A stretch of DNA of 64,000 nucleotides from Paenibacillus methanolicus (GCF_008124765.1 NZ_VNHS01000011.1:1-64000); one strand, 5' to 3'; numbered from the stretch's first letter, positions 43,862 through 52,420 are shown. Program-made: numbers and translations. Notes: generated by a model from the letters alone, not told the origin.

Positions 43862-43987
43862 GCGATCCGCCTCCTTTTTTCCAAACTCGCAGATGGACCT
43901 TCTCTCATTAGTATACCCGCCCGCGCTCGTTCCCGTCCAAGCGGGGCGCCGGCTCCCCGAAATAAAAAGAAGTCCCCTCGTTCGAAC

Positions 43988-44049
43988 CCTGACAAACTGC
44001 TGTCAGGAATAGATGGCTATACTAAAACTAGCCGAAAAACAACTGTTTT
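43988..44049 (+). promoter_or_regulatory. Two operator-like inverted repeats before the efflux gene
   Basis: CCTGACAAACTGCTGTCAGG (43988-44007; perfect 7-bp arms) and AAAACA-AC-TGTTTT (44036-44049; perfect 6-bp arms). The second overlaps a weak -35 (TTTTAA) with TATCAT 17 bp further on. This suggests a TetR- or MarR-type repressor, whose gene is not adjacent. Confidence 0.5.
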
Positions 44050-44151
44050 AAATTACGCGGCGCCAAGGTATCATATGTGAAGGTCAATTATGGAAACTTC
44101 CACGACCGACGCACGTGGACCAATCCAAGCGAGAAAGGAATCTACCCTTAC

Positions 44152-45693
44152 ATGAGCACGAAAATAAGCACCAAACCTAAATCCTCCGGCGTCGTCATCG
44201 CCGGCCTCCTCCTTGCCATCTTGATGGCATCGATGGACAACACGATCGTCGCGACCTCGATGGGCACGATCATCGGCGAGATGGGCGGCTTGGACAAATT
44301 CGTCTGGGTCACCTCCGCCTACATGGTCGCCGAAATGGCCGGCATGCCGATCTTCGGCAAACTGTCCGATATGTACGGGCGCAAACGCTTCTTCGTCTTC
44401 GGCATCATCGTCTTCATGATCGGCTCGATTATGTGCGGCACCGCGGACTCGATCGTCGAGCTGTCGCTCTACCGGGTCATCCAAGGCATCGGCGGGGGCG
44501 CGCTAATTCCGATCACCTTCACGATCATGTTCGATGCCGTCCCGCCGCAAGACCGCGGCAAGCTCGGCGGCCTGTTCGGCGCCGTCTTCGGCATGTCGAG
44601 CATATTCGGCCCGCTGCTCGGCGCGTACATCACCGACTACATCGGCTGGGAATGGATCTTCTACATCAACTTGCCGCTCGGCCTGCTTTCCTTCGCGATG
44701 ATCGCGTTCTTCTATAAGGAATCGCACGAGCACAGCAAACAACCGATCGACTGGTTCGGCGCCGTCACGCTCATCGGCGCGATCGTCTGTCTCATCTTCG
44801 CGCTGGAACTCGGCGGCAAAGAGTACGCATGGAGCTCCGGCCAGATACTCGGCCTGTTCGCGGGCTTCGCGGCGTTCGGCATCGCGTTCTTGTTCATCGA
44901 AGCTCGCGCGGCGGAGCCGATCATCTCGTTCAGCATGTTCAAGAACCGCCTGTACGCGTCGAGCAACCTCATCGCGATGCTAAGCGGCGCGGCATTCATT
45001 ACGGCGTCGGTCTACATCCCGATCTTTATACAAGGCGTGCTGGGGGGCAGCGCGACGAATTCCGGCCTGGTGCTGCTGCCGATGATGCTCGGCTCCGTCG
45101 TCACCGCTACCGGCGGCGGCTTCCTGCTCACTAAGCTGCCGTACCGCTCGATCATGCTCCCGACACTGCTCATACTCGTCGTCGGTCTTGCCCTGCTGAC
45201 GACGCTGTCGCCGGATTCGTCCCGGGTCACGGTGACGGCGTACATGGTATTGGTCGGTCTTGGCATCGGCGCTTCGTTCTCCGTCCTGAGCAACGCCGCC
45301 ATTCACTCCTTCTCCGCCAAGCAGCGGGGAGCGGCAAGCTCGACGCTTAACTTCCTGCGTTCGCTCGGCATGACGCTCGGCATCACGATCTTCGGCATTC
45401 TGCAGAGCCACGCGCTGACGCGCAAGCTGTCCGACTCGTTCGCCGGCACCGGCCAGACCGTGCCGGAAGGACTCGACTTCAGCGATCCGCATGCGCTGCT
45501 GAACCCGGCCGTCCGTCAGAACATCCCGGGCGACGTGCTGGACAAAGTCACGGAGGGGCTATCCTCTTCGATCACGTTCACGTTCGCGATCGGCGTTATT
45601 CCTGCCGCCCTCGCCTTCGTCTCCGCATGGATCATGAGCAAGGAACGCATGGACCCGGCAGCCGAAGAAGCCGAGTACGCGGCATCGCACTGA
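44152..45693 (+). CDS. MFS efflux transporter, DHA2 (EmrB/QacA) family
   Basis: 513 aa, fourteen transmembrane helices; ATG at 44152 behind AAAGGA, in preference to an upstream start at 44077. Motif D1-like LAILMASMDNTIVATSMGTI, motif A GKLSDMYGRKRFFV, motif B LYRVIQGIGGGALIPI and motif C MSSIFGPLLGAYITDYIGWEWIFYINLPLG are all intact. It should export drugs or amphipathic compounds with proton antiport. It is monocistronic with a strong terminator. Confidence 0.94.
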   Translation: MSTKISTKPKSSGVVIAGLLLAILMASMDNTIVATSMGTIIGEMGGLDKFVWVTSAYMVAEMAGMPIFGKLSDMYGRKRFFVFGIIVFMIGSIMCGTADSIVELSLYRVIQGIGGGALIPITFTIMFDAVPPQDRGKLGGLFGAVFGMSSIFGPLLGAYITDYIGWEWIFYINLPLGLLSFAMIAFFYKESHEHSKQPIDWFGAVTLIGAIVCLIFALELGGKEYAWSSGQILGLFAGFAAFGIAFLFIEARAAEPIISFSMFKNRLYASSNLIAMLSGAAFITASVYIPIFIQGVLGGSATNSGLVLLPMMLGSVVTATGGGFLLTKLPYRSIMLPTLLILVVGLALLTTLSPDSSRVTVTAYMVLVGLGIGASFSVLSNAAIHSFSAKQRGAASSTLNFLRSLGMTLGITIFGILQSHALTRKLSDSFAGTGQTVPEGLDFSDPHALLNPAVRQNIPGDVLDKVTEGLSSSITFTFAIGVIPAALAFVSAWIMSKERMDPAAEEAEYAASH

Positions 45694-45707
45694 CGTTGCA
45701 ATTATGA

Positions 45708-45742
45708 AAGGCCCGGAACCGCGAGTCGGTCCCGGGCTTTTT
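45708..45742 (+). terminator. Terminator of the efflux gene
   Basis: GCCCGGAACCG and CGGTCCCGGGC pair (one mismatch) and are followed by TTTTTGG. Confidence 0.9.
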
Positions 45743-45844
45743 GGCGCGCGTCGCAACGATTTGAACGCCAAACAACCGGCAGGCCGCATTCGCCTGTCGG
45801 TCGTTCGTCGCTATATGGAACGCTACGCAAGTCGGATCAACCGC

Positions 45845-47029
45845 TTAGTCTCCGATCGGCATCATGTTGATCGAGACGATCTCCTCGCTGAGCTCGCCTT
45901 GTTTCCAGTCGATGCGTACGTCCGGGGCAGGCTCCAGCCAGAGATCGCCGCCCGTCTCCAGAGCGGCGCTGGCTTCGGATTCCGCCGCGGCGCGAGCTTC
46001 CGATTCCGTCACGTGCAGCTCGTCGAACCACGTCAGCTCCGGTCCGCAATCCCGCATGACGAAACGCCCCTGCCGCGCGTCGCCCGCCCGGTACAGCTTC
46101 ATGTATGCGCGGCCATCCTCGACCGCCAGCACTTCGACGATGCCGGAAGCATGATTCATCGACAACCGTACCCGTTTGCCGAGACCGGTCGTAAGCGCCT
46201 TCGCCTCCTCGACCAATTCATAGGCGCGGACGAGCGGAATGGCATGCGCCTCATGCGCGCCGTTCGGGTTCGTCATGGCCAAATAATACGGCGCCACGCC
46301 CGCCCAAACGAGCTTATCGAGCAGCTCGCCCAACACCGCGGCGTCGTCGTTGATCCCGCGCATCAACAGCGTCCGGTTGACGACGATCGCGCCCGCTTGC
46401 TGCAGCGCTTCCAAGCTCAGTTTCGCTTCGGCGGTCAGTTCGCGCGGATGCGTAATATGCGCCGTCACGTAGATCCGTCGCTCGGGCGTCGAATGCGCCC
46501 GCAGCAGTTCCAGCAGCTGCTCATTCTCGTAAATGCGCCGCGGCTGGCGAACGGGAAGCTCCGTCGTCAGCCGAATGATCTGCACGTGGCTGATCGCGCG
46601 AAGCCGACCAAGCAGAATCGACAGCTGCTGCATCGAGAGGCCAAAGCCGTCGAATCCGCTCAGCAGCACGTGGTTAATCTCCGGATGGCCGGCAATGTAC
46701 GCGAGTCCCGGTTCAAGATTGGCCGTATCGGTCAACCATTCCGGCGCGATGTTCAGCAGCGCGTTCGAGCCGAACGCATGCTGGCAGCCCGGCACGGTGT
46801 CCAGCAGCCCGTCGTGCGGCGTAATCGCCCCGGCGCGTCCGTTCAGCCGATTCTGCGGATCATGCAACAGGCGGAGCGGATCATGCGGGTCGTTCCAATC
46901 GATCAGCGTCGCGTAATATTCCGCTTCCTCGGGAAGGTGGGGCAAGACGTCGTCTGTCCGCGGATGGCCGCCGGCTAGGGCGGCAGACTCCTGGATGACG
47001 GCCGGATTCATAGGGTCCTGGCTTGGCAT
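45845..47029 (-). CDS. KamA-like protein lacking radical-SAM and PLP catalytic residues (pseudoenzyme)
   Basis: 394 aa from the ATG at 47029, with AAGGAGG upstream. It aligns by eye along the lysine 2,3-aminomutase fold: EEAEYYATLIDWNDPHDPLR; VLLSGFDGFGLSMQQL for KamA VLLTGGDPL; HVQIIRLTTELPVRQPRRI; IYVTAHITHPRELTAEAKLS; NRTLLMRGINDDAAVLGELLDKLVWAGVAPYYL. The CxxxCxxC iron-sulphur motif is absent (the region is GCQHAFGSNALLNIAPEWL; only two cysteines in the protein), GGDP has become GFDG (125-128), and the PLP-lysine loop (PGGGGK) is replaced by NHASGIVEVL. So it cannot be a normal radical-SAM aminomutase. The frame is intact, with no sign of decay. A c-di-AMP riboswitch lies upstream. Confidence 0.82.
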   Translation of the reverse strand: MPSQDPMNPAVIQESAALAGGHPRTDDVLPHLPEEAEYYATLIDWNDPHDPLRLLHDPQNRLNGRAGAITPHDGLLDTVPGCQHAFGSNALLNIAPEWLTDTANLEPGLAYIAGHPEINHVLLSGFDGFGLSMQQLSILLGRLRAISHVQIIRLTTELPVRQPRRIYENEQLLELLRAHSTPERRIYVTAHITHPRELTAEAKLSLEALQQAGAIVVNRTLLMRGINDDAAVLGELLDKLVWAGVAPYYLAMTNPNGAHEAHAIPLVRAYELVEEAKALTTGLGKRVRLSMNHASGIVEVLAVEDGRAYMKLYRAGDARQGRFVMRDCGPELTWFDELHVTESEARAAAESEASAALETGGDLWLEPAPDVRIDWKQGELSEEIVSINMMPIGD

Positions 47030-47124
47030 GGCAGAAACCTCCTTCTCGTATAATGATCGGGTAAGATGATGGATAAAGGCCTCTTCATGAAGCGTCGGCG
47101 GCGCGTTTCGTTCCGGAGAAAAAA

Positions 47125-47196
47125 AAGACCAGCGCTTTCGCCCGAAAGCCTCACGCGCGCACGGCGCGACAAGCCTTCGGACTGCAACCGGGTCTT
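47125..47196 (-). terminator. Second, long terminator hairpin before the KamA-like gene
   Basis: Minus-strand AAGACC and GGTCTT enclose about 60 nt containing a GCTTTCG/CGAAAGC hairpin, and are followed by TTTTTTTCTCC. It stands between the riboswitch terminator and the start codon at 47029. No promoter was found between the two. Confidence 0.6.
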
Positions 47197-47203
47197 CATG
47201 AAA

Positions 47204-47230
47204 CAACAAAAAGACCCGTTCGTTCGGGTC
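47204..47230 (-). terminator. Riboswitch expression-platform terminator
   Basis: Minus-strand GACCCG-AACGAA-CGGGTC followed by TTTTTGTTGTTT, about 30 nt after the riboswitch aptamer. Confidence 0.88.
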
Positions 47231-47254
47231 TCCTGAATGTGAGCGAAGTTGGTG

Positions 47255-47480
47255 CTGATCACGGGACCCATCTTCTGCTGACGAGGTTAGCTGACGGACT
47301 CGGGATAGATGGTTCCCTACGTTACCGGCGTAACGATTCGCCCCTGCCCGCAGACGATTAAGCCTGCAAGCGTTCCGGCCGCAGCGTTCCTCTTGCGCGT
47401 GGCAAGCGAAGCGCCAACGGGGCCGAAATTGGTTCCCCCGCTTCCCGATCCTTAGCGTCACGGGAATTAAGCGTACGCTA
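47255..47480 (-). promoter_or_regulatory. c-di-AMP riboswitch (ydaO/yuaA class)
   Basis: On the minus strand the conserved ydaO blocks occur in order: CGCTTAATTCCCGTGACGC, GCGGGGGAACCAATTT, GGGGCGAATC, GTAGGGAACC and CCGAGTCCGTCAGCTAACCT followed by CGTCAGC. The CCGTCAGCTAACCTCG block is essentially diagnostic. The class normally turns genes off at high c-di-AMP through a terminator, as found here at 47204-47230, and usually controls wall hydrolases or potassium uptake. Here the only gene downstream is the KamA-like one. Confidence 0.93.
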
Positions 47481-47509
47481 AGTGTACCCCCATCTGTCAG
47501 AATTGTCAA
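47481..47509 (-). promoter_or_regulatory. Promoter of the riboswitch / KamA-like transcript
   Basis: Minus-strand -35 TTGACA (47504-47509), 17-bp spacer, -10 TACACT (47481-47486); the start point falls right at the beginning of the aptamer. Confidence 0.8.
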
Positions 47510-47586
47510 ACGAATATTCGGTCATTCACCCTCTCCCGTCGCGCGTTATTCCGGGCCAAATCGCCTCCTCTCCGGCCAATCGGGCA

Positions 47587-47619
47587 TAAAAAATGACCGC
47601 CCCGTTCGGAAGCGGTCAT
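47587..47619 (-). terminator. Terminator of the PAP2 gene
   Basis: Minus-strand ATGACCGC and GCGGTCAT enclose an 11-nt loop, followed by TTTTTTATG, about 95 bp past the stop. Confidence 0.8.
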
Positions 47620-47714
47620 AATCCAAGCGCATACCCCCATAAGGTAAAGTAGGCACACTCGCTTTCATCGCTGGAAGCCGGGTGTGCTACGGCTTTGTGC
47701 AGGTCAGGATTTCG

Positions 47715-48332
47715 CTATCGGCGCACATGCGCCAGGCGGCGGAATAATTTGACGCAGACGGCCAGCCAACAGGCGCTGACCCAATACCCGCCGAGCACGT
47801 CGGATGTATAATGCACGCCGAGGTAGACGCGGGAGGTGCCGATGCAGACGATCATGAACACGCTGAACGCGACCAGCGCGCCGCGCCAGCGCTTCGACGG
47901 CATATGGCGCCACAGCAAATACGTGAGCAGGCCGTAGAACGTGAACGACGCCATCGAATGCCCGCTCGGAAAACTGTAGCCCGTCTCCTCGATAATTCGG
48001 TGAATATCCGGCCGCGCGCGCTCGTAGAGCTGCTTCAACCCTTCGTTCAGCAGCGTCGAACCGAGCATGCCGCCGATGAGCAAATATAACTCTTTCCGGT
48101 GCTTCAGCACGACGAAGAGCACGGCCGCCGTCGCCAGCACGAGCGGTATGACGACCTTGCCCGAGCCGATCGTCGTCACGGTCTTGGCGAACGCCGTAAA
48201 TCCCTCGGATTCCCATCCTTGAATGAAATCGATGACCGCCAAGTCGAACCGCAGCAATTTCTCGCGCGACACGAGCATCGCAAGCCCTTGAAACCCCGCT
48301 GCCGCCAAAATCAAATACACCCACCATAGCAT
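47715..48332 (-). CDS. PAP2 superfamily membrane phosphatase
   Basis: 205 aa from the ATG at 48332 (GGGGG 11 nt upstream; a TTG at 48350 is possible). Six helices with the three acid-phosphatase motifs: KQLYERARPD, SFPSGHSMAS and GTSRVYLGVHYTSDVLGG. Likely substrates are undecaprenyl pyrophosphate or phosphatidylglycerol phosphate at the outer face of the membrane; which one cannot be told here. Upstream of it is the divergent GH25 lysozyme gene. Confidence 0.92.
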   Translation of the reverse strand: MLWWVYLILAAAGFQGLAMLVSREKLLRFDLAVIDFIQGWESEGFTAFAKTVTTIGSGKVVIPLVLATAAVLFVVLKHRKELYLLIGGMLGSTLLNEGLKQLYERARPDIHRIIEETGYSFPSGHSMASFTFYGLLTYLLWRHMPSKRWRGALVAFSVFMIVCIGTSRVYLGVHYTSDVLGGYWVSACWLAVCVKLFRRLAHVRR

Positions 48333-48522
48333 AATGATAAGAACCCCCAAGCCGATTTATGTATCCGGGTCCGGATCCAGCCGGAACGTTTACAAATATT
48401 TATTATAGGCCAAGCGCCCGCAAGTATGAAATCCGTCCGTAACATTCCTTACCTCCGGCAGCCTGGCCGTGTCGGAGGCGCGACGAGCCGCATAGACTGA
48501 TCATAATAAGGAGGATGGCGAT

Positions 48523-49458
48523 ATGCAGGCGAGAAGCGATAGCAATGTCGATGGCATTGACGTAAGCAGGTATCAAGGCGACGTGAATTGGAGCCGGGTC
48601 AAAGCGGCTGGCAAATTGTTCGCCTTCATCAAGTCTTCGGAGGGCAACAGTTCGACCGACCCTCGGTTCGAACGCAACGTCACGGGCGCCAAGGCGGCAG
48701 ACGTAAAAATCGGATTCTATCACTACGCGCATCCGGAGCGCAATACCCCGGCCGCCGAAGCGGCGCACTTCGTCGGCACGATCAGCGGCTACGACGCCGA
48801 CTTCCCTCATGTTCTCGACGTGGAAGGCGCCGCGTCTTCCATTGGCGCGGCGGCCCTCACCGACTGGGTCGACGCTTGGCTGGAGGACGTGCGCAGGCAG
48901 ACCGGACATCCCGTCATGATCTACTCGGGCGCGAGCTTCGCGCGGTCTTATCTTGGCAAGGAGCTGGGAGAGTATCCGCTCTGGATCGCCCACTACGGCG
49001 TGAACAAGCCGATGGCCAACAGCACGTGGAGCCGATGGGCCGTCTTTCAATATTCCCAGAGCGGACAGACGGACGGCATTAGCGGCAACGTCGACCTGAA
49101 CGTGATGGAACGCGCTTTCTTCGACCAGTATACCGGCACGCATACCGAGGTCGAAGACGACGATACGACGAAGCCGGACACGATCAAAATCGTCATCAAC
49201 GACAAACTGGCCGGGTATGGACGCAGCATCGACGGTCACGTGTACGCCCCGCTTCGCCAGATCGGCGCGGCGACGAGCAACCCGGTCACGTGGGACAACG
49301 TCGACAAACAGCCGCAATTCGGCGAGACCGCCGTCACTAATTTCTCCGTGATCGATTCCACGACGTACGTGCCGGTGCGAACGGCGGCCAATTTGCTCGG
49401 CGGCAACGCGTATTGGGACGGCGAGACGAAGAAAGTACACATCTACTATCGCGGATAA
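48523..49458 (+). CDS. GH25 lysozyme with C-terminal copper-amine-oxidase-N module
   Basis: 311 aa; AAGGAGG precedes the ATG. Residues about 10-195 are a GH25 (Cellosyl-type) muramidase: GIDVSRYQGDVNW with the first aspartate, FPHVLDVEG with the catalytic D/E pair, MIYSGASFARSYL, PLWIAHYG and VFQYSQSGQTDGISGNVDLNVM. Residues about 215-311 form a Cu_amine_oxidN1-like module (VYAPLRQIGAATS, TYVPVRTAANLLGGNAYWDG). There is no signal peptide, which is odd for a wall hydrolase: export by another route or action after lysis is implied. Other Paenibacillaceae have the same leaderless type. Confidence 0.92.
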   Translation: MQARSDSNVDGIDVSRYQGDVNWSRVKAAGKLFAFIKSSEGNSSTDPRFERNVTGAKAADVKIGFYHYAHPERNTPAAEAAHFVGTISGYDADFPHVLDVEGAASSIGAAALTDWVDAWLEDVRRQTGHPVMIYSGASFARSYLGKELGEYPLWIAHYGVNKPMANSTWSRWAVFQYSQSGQTDGISGNVDLNVMERAFFDQYTGTHTEVEDDDTTKPDTIKIVINDKLAGYGRSIDGHVYAPLRQIGAATSNPVTWDNVDKQPQFGETAVTNFSVIDSTTYVPVRTAANLLGGNAYWDGETKKVHIYYRG

Positions 49459-49481
49459 GGGCCTGCCTGTCCCGAAACGAA

Positions 49482-49526
49482 AAGCCGCGCCCGCCTGGCA
49501 GCATGCTGCTCGGCGGGCGCGGCTTA
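49482..49526. terminator. Strong bidirectional terminator after the GH25 gene
   Basis: AAGCCGCGCCCGCC and GGCGGGCGCGGCTT form a perfect 14-bp stem with an inner GCAGCATGCTGC palindrome. It separates the GH25 gene from the converging 88-aa gene. Confidence 0.9.
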
Positions 49527-49543
49527 TGTTTGGGCTGGGACAC

Positions 49544-49810
49544 TTACGCTTGCGCTTCGATCTTGGTAAGGAACTCGGCCTCGAGCTTGTCGAGGTGCTT
49601 ATCCATGCACTTGCAGTAGTAGTCCTTGCGGCACATCGGGCATGGAATGTTCAGCAGGCGATTGGCCGCTTGCAGGTTCCACTCCGGGTTTTTGCTAAGG
49701 AACAACCGATATTTTGACTTGTCATTAAGGGTCACAACGTACTGGTACAGTTGCGTCTTGTCATTGATATCCGACACTTCCATGTCCGTAATTTTCGGGT
49801 TGAATGCCAT
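49544..49810 (-). CDS. Small protein with CxxC...CxC zinc-binding-like motif (hypothetical)
   Basis: 88 aa. N-terminal half predicted beta-rich (FNPKITDMEVSDINDKTQLYQYVVTLNDKSKYRLFL); then NRLLNIPCPMCRKDYYCKCMDKHLDKLEAEFL, with four cysteines (CPMC, CKC) and a histidine suitable for one zinc ion. No family name comes to mind; the sequence looks like a conserved small Paenibacillaceae protein. Monocistronic, sharing the terminator at 49482-49526. Confidence 0.7.
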   Translation of the reverse strand: MAFNPKITDMEVSDINDKTQLYQYVVTLNDKSKYRLFLSKNPEWNLQAANRLLNIPCPMCRKDYYCKCMDKHLDKLEAEFLTKIEAQA

Positions 49811-49993
49811 TGTTCAGACCGCCTATTTTCAAGATTTTTATGTAAAATAGCATAGCGTGTTACACCTCTTGTTGTCAATTTATTGTACCCCGCCGAGCTA
49901 GCGAATATACCTGCGTCCGCCGCGCCACGGCAACGCTCGCGCCAAAAAGCGGCGCCTATCGGACGCCGCCCGCAATCTATCCGGTCCCGCATC

Positions 49994-52270
49994 TTAACGA
50001 GGGAGCAGGCCGACGATCATGCCGTTGCCCGAAAGGCCGACGACGACTTCCGCGAACTTGGCCGTTCGCTCGACCTCGCCTCCCGTTCCCTCCGGAATGA
50101 AGAAGTGCTCGATGCCGTATTCGATCCGGAACCCTTCCCATCGGCCGTTCAACGCGACCTCGCCGGCCCCGAGCTTCTCTCCGCTATGGTGCAAGCGGTT
50201 GAACCGATACACGCCCGAAGCGTCCGGCGCGAGCACAACCTTGATCTTGGCGCCGTATTCGAGCTGCTCGAAGGCGCTGGCCGCCCGATCGGGAGGCGTT
50301 GAAATCCCGTAATTCAGCTCGACGTAATCCCCCTGCAGCAGCGAGCGCGGATCCAGCGGAGCCAGCTCCAGCTTGACCGTCGTCCCGCCTGCCAGCGCCG
50401 TCTCGTTGACCGTGATCGTACCGCCCAGCAGCAAACCTTGGAGCAGCAGAATCGACACGAATGCTTTGGCGCCTAGACTCGTTACAGAAGGCGCTTCCGC
50501 GGCTTCCCGGCTGCCGAATCTGCGGTCGTAAAGCGCCGTCAAGGCGATGGCGAGCACGCCGGCTAAGGCGAGACTGAACGATTTGTGCAGCAGCTTCCAC
50601 GCGGTATCGTAATATTTGACGGCCAGGAAGACCGCCCATGCGGCCGCGCCCCAACGATAGTAAAAGCGGTTCGCCCCGTGCGCTTGCGTCAGCAGCAGCG
50701 CCGTCAGCGCGCCGAAATAAATCAAGCTGGCGGCGATGAAACGCGTCATCTGGCCGGCTTCTTCCCACGTGAGCAGCAGGCCAAGCGTCAGCAGCGCCAA
50801 ATAGGCGGCATAGCGCAGCGACCGCTTCCGGTCGGCGTCCCGTACGAGCGAGCCCGCCGCCCAAGCCAGCGCGTTGACCGCGAACAGGGCAGCCAGCTGG
50901 TTCCACCCGCCCCGCAGCGAGTCGGGCAGCGCCGCATCCATCAGCCAGAAGGCATACACGTTCGCCAATGCATAGAAGAGGAGCGGCTTCGCGATTCCCT
51001 TGGTTAGCGCCCACGCGATCAGCGACAGCGCGACATAGAGCAGCGCGTACATCGGCTTGCCGGCCCACGCGGCCGTCACGAGGCCGAGCAGGACGGCGGT
51101 CATCAGCACCGTGAACCGGATCGGCGCCGGCACGGCCTTCATCGCGAATGCCGCCGCGAGCAGCAGCAGGACGCTGATAACCGCCAGCGCCTCGGGCGTG
51201 GCGTCCTCCGCCGCCAGCACGGTCAGCCCGACGATGCAGGCCGCGCCGATCACGACGCCAACGCCGCTGACGACGGCCCACAGCACGCGTTGAATATCGA
51301 GCGCCGCCACCGTTCTGCGGCTTGCGCGCTTCCGCCCCGCTCCCGCCGAAGTCGGCGCATCCGCAGGTTGCGCAAGTTCATGCTCCCGCTGCAGGCCCTC
51401 CTCCCCGTAGGCACCCGGCTCATCCGCATCCAACCGGTTCAAGAAGCGGATGAAGACGGCGCTCGCGGCGAGCAGCCCGATTACGAAGGCGACGCCAAGC
51501 GCGAAGAACAGGACGTTCGGGTAATGGACGACCAGCTCGATATATTTCAGAATGAGAAAACACGCCGCGTGCAGGCCGGCCATCGCCAATAGCTGCTTGC
51601 CGTCCCGGCGGTGGCGCAGCGCGGAACGGGTAACGGCGGCGACCCATACGACGAATCCCGCATTCATCAGCAGTCCTGCCGAATCGAAGCTCAAGGAGTT
51701 CGACAGATAGACAAGCTGGAAACCCGTCATCAGAAAAGCGAGCGTGCGCAGCAGTTTCTCCTCGCCGCGGTATTTCGCCAGCAGCAGGAACAGCGCGAGA
51801 TTCGCCGCGGCGACCAGCGCGCCGACGATAAAGTCCAGCGTCTCGTCCGGACTCCGCCATCCGGCCGCGTCGACGTAGGCGTAGAACGCCAGGTGCAGCA
51901 GCGCGTAGGCGAGCAGCTTGAACGGCCAATACCCGGCGAACCAAGCGAAGAGCAGCGTGGGCACGCTCCACATCAGAAACAGCCCGTAGCTGTCCGCGTG
52001 CGAATTATAGATCCTCCCCAGCAAGACGACGCTGACGCCGAACGCGACGCAGCCCGTCACCGCCGCGATCCGCCCGAGCCAAGCGGTGCGGGGACGGCGC
52101 CAGAGCGCATAGGAGGCGCCGTACAACGCGGCGGTCAGCAGCACGCTAAGCGCAATCCGGGTTGCGCGGCCGAACGCCCCCCATCCCGAAGCAAAAAAGT
52201 AAATCGCCGCGGCGGCGATCATGGCCGCCCCGAGCGCGTATCCCGTTCGGATGACATAGGTCTTCTGCAT
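49994..52270 (-). CDS. DUF2157/DUF4401-type membrane protein with GDYXXLXY domain
   Basis: 758 aa from the ATG at 52270 (TAGGAGG upstream; an in-frame start at 52345 lacks one). About twenty transmembrane helices in two blocks (DUF2157-like about 1-260, DUF4401-like about 330-590) separated by a charged linker (about 265-310, rich in E, G and K/R), then the extracytoplasmic GDYXXLXY domain, whose name motif appears as LQGDYVELNYG (about residue 665). Function unknown for the whole family. The fusion of all parts into one chain is the common form. The promoter region carries GTACC repeats. Confidence 0.88.
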   Translation of the reverse strand: MQKTYVIRTGYALGAAMIAAAAIYFFASGWGAFGRATRIALSVLLTAALYGASYALWRRPRTAWLGRIAAVTGCVAFGVSVVLLGRIYNSHADSYGLFLMWSVPTLLFAWFAGYWPFKLLAYALLHLAFYAYVDAAGWRSPDETLDFIVGALVAAANLALFLLLAKYRGEEKLLRTLAFLMTGFQLVYLSNSLSFDSAGLLMNAGFVVWVAAVTRSALRHRRDGKQLLAMAGLHAACFLILKYIELVVHYPNVLFFALGVAFVIGLLAASAVFIRFLNRLDADEPGAYGEEGLQREHELAQPADAPTSAGAGRKRASRRTVAALDIQRVLWAVVSGVGVVIGAACIVGLTVLAAEDATPEALAVISVLLLLAAAFAMKAVPAPIRFTVLMTAVLLGLVTAAWAGKPMYALLYVALSLIAWALTKGIAKPLLFYALANVYAFWLMDAALPDSLRGGWNQLAALFAVNALAWAAGSLVRDADRKRSLRYAAYLALLTLGLLLTWEEAGQMTRFIAASLIYFGALTALLLTQAHGANRFYYRWGAAAWAVFLAVKYYDTAWKLLHKSFSLALAGVLAIALTALYDRRFGSREAAEAPSVTSLGAKAFVSILLLQGLLLGGTITVNETALAGGTTVKLELAPLDPRSLLQGDYVELNYGISTPPDRAASAFEQLEYGAKIKVVLAPDASGVYRFNRLHHSGEKLGAGEVALNGRWEGFRIEYGIEHFFIPEGTGGEVERTAKFAEVVVGLSGNGMIVGLLPR

Positions 52271-52339
52271 CGGAAGAACCCTCCTAGTTGAAGTCATGGC
52301 TTCGGTCAAAGATCGGCAGCTGCGAGCAGCCTTGTACGA

Positions 52340-52420
52340 CCGCACTCGCTGCCGATGCTCTCAGTATAGCGGCCGAACGAAGGTCGAATAAGTACCATCT
52401 TCGTCTGGTACCTGGTACTT
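52340..52420 (-). promoter_or_regulatory. Control region of the DUF2157 gene with GTACC repeats
   Basis: An inverted repeat AAGTACCA (52390-52397) / TGGTACTT (52413-52420) has a third TGGTACC between (52406-52412). Towards the gene lies a TATACT -10 (about 52363-52368) with a poor -35, suggesting an activator that binds the GTACC repeats. Confidence 0.5.
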
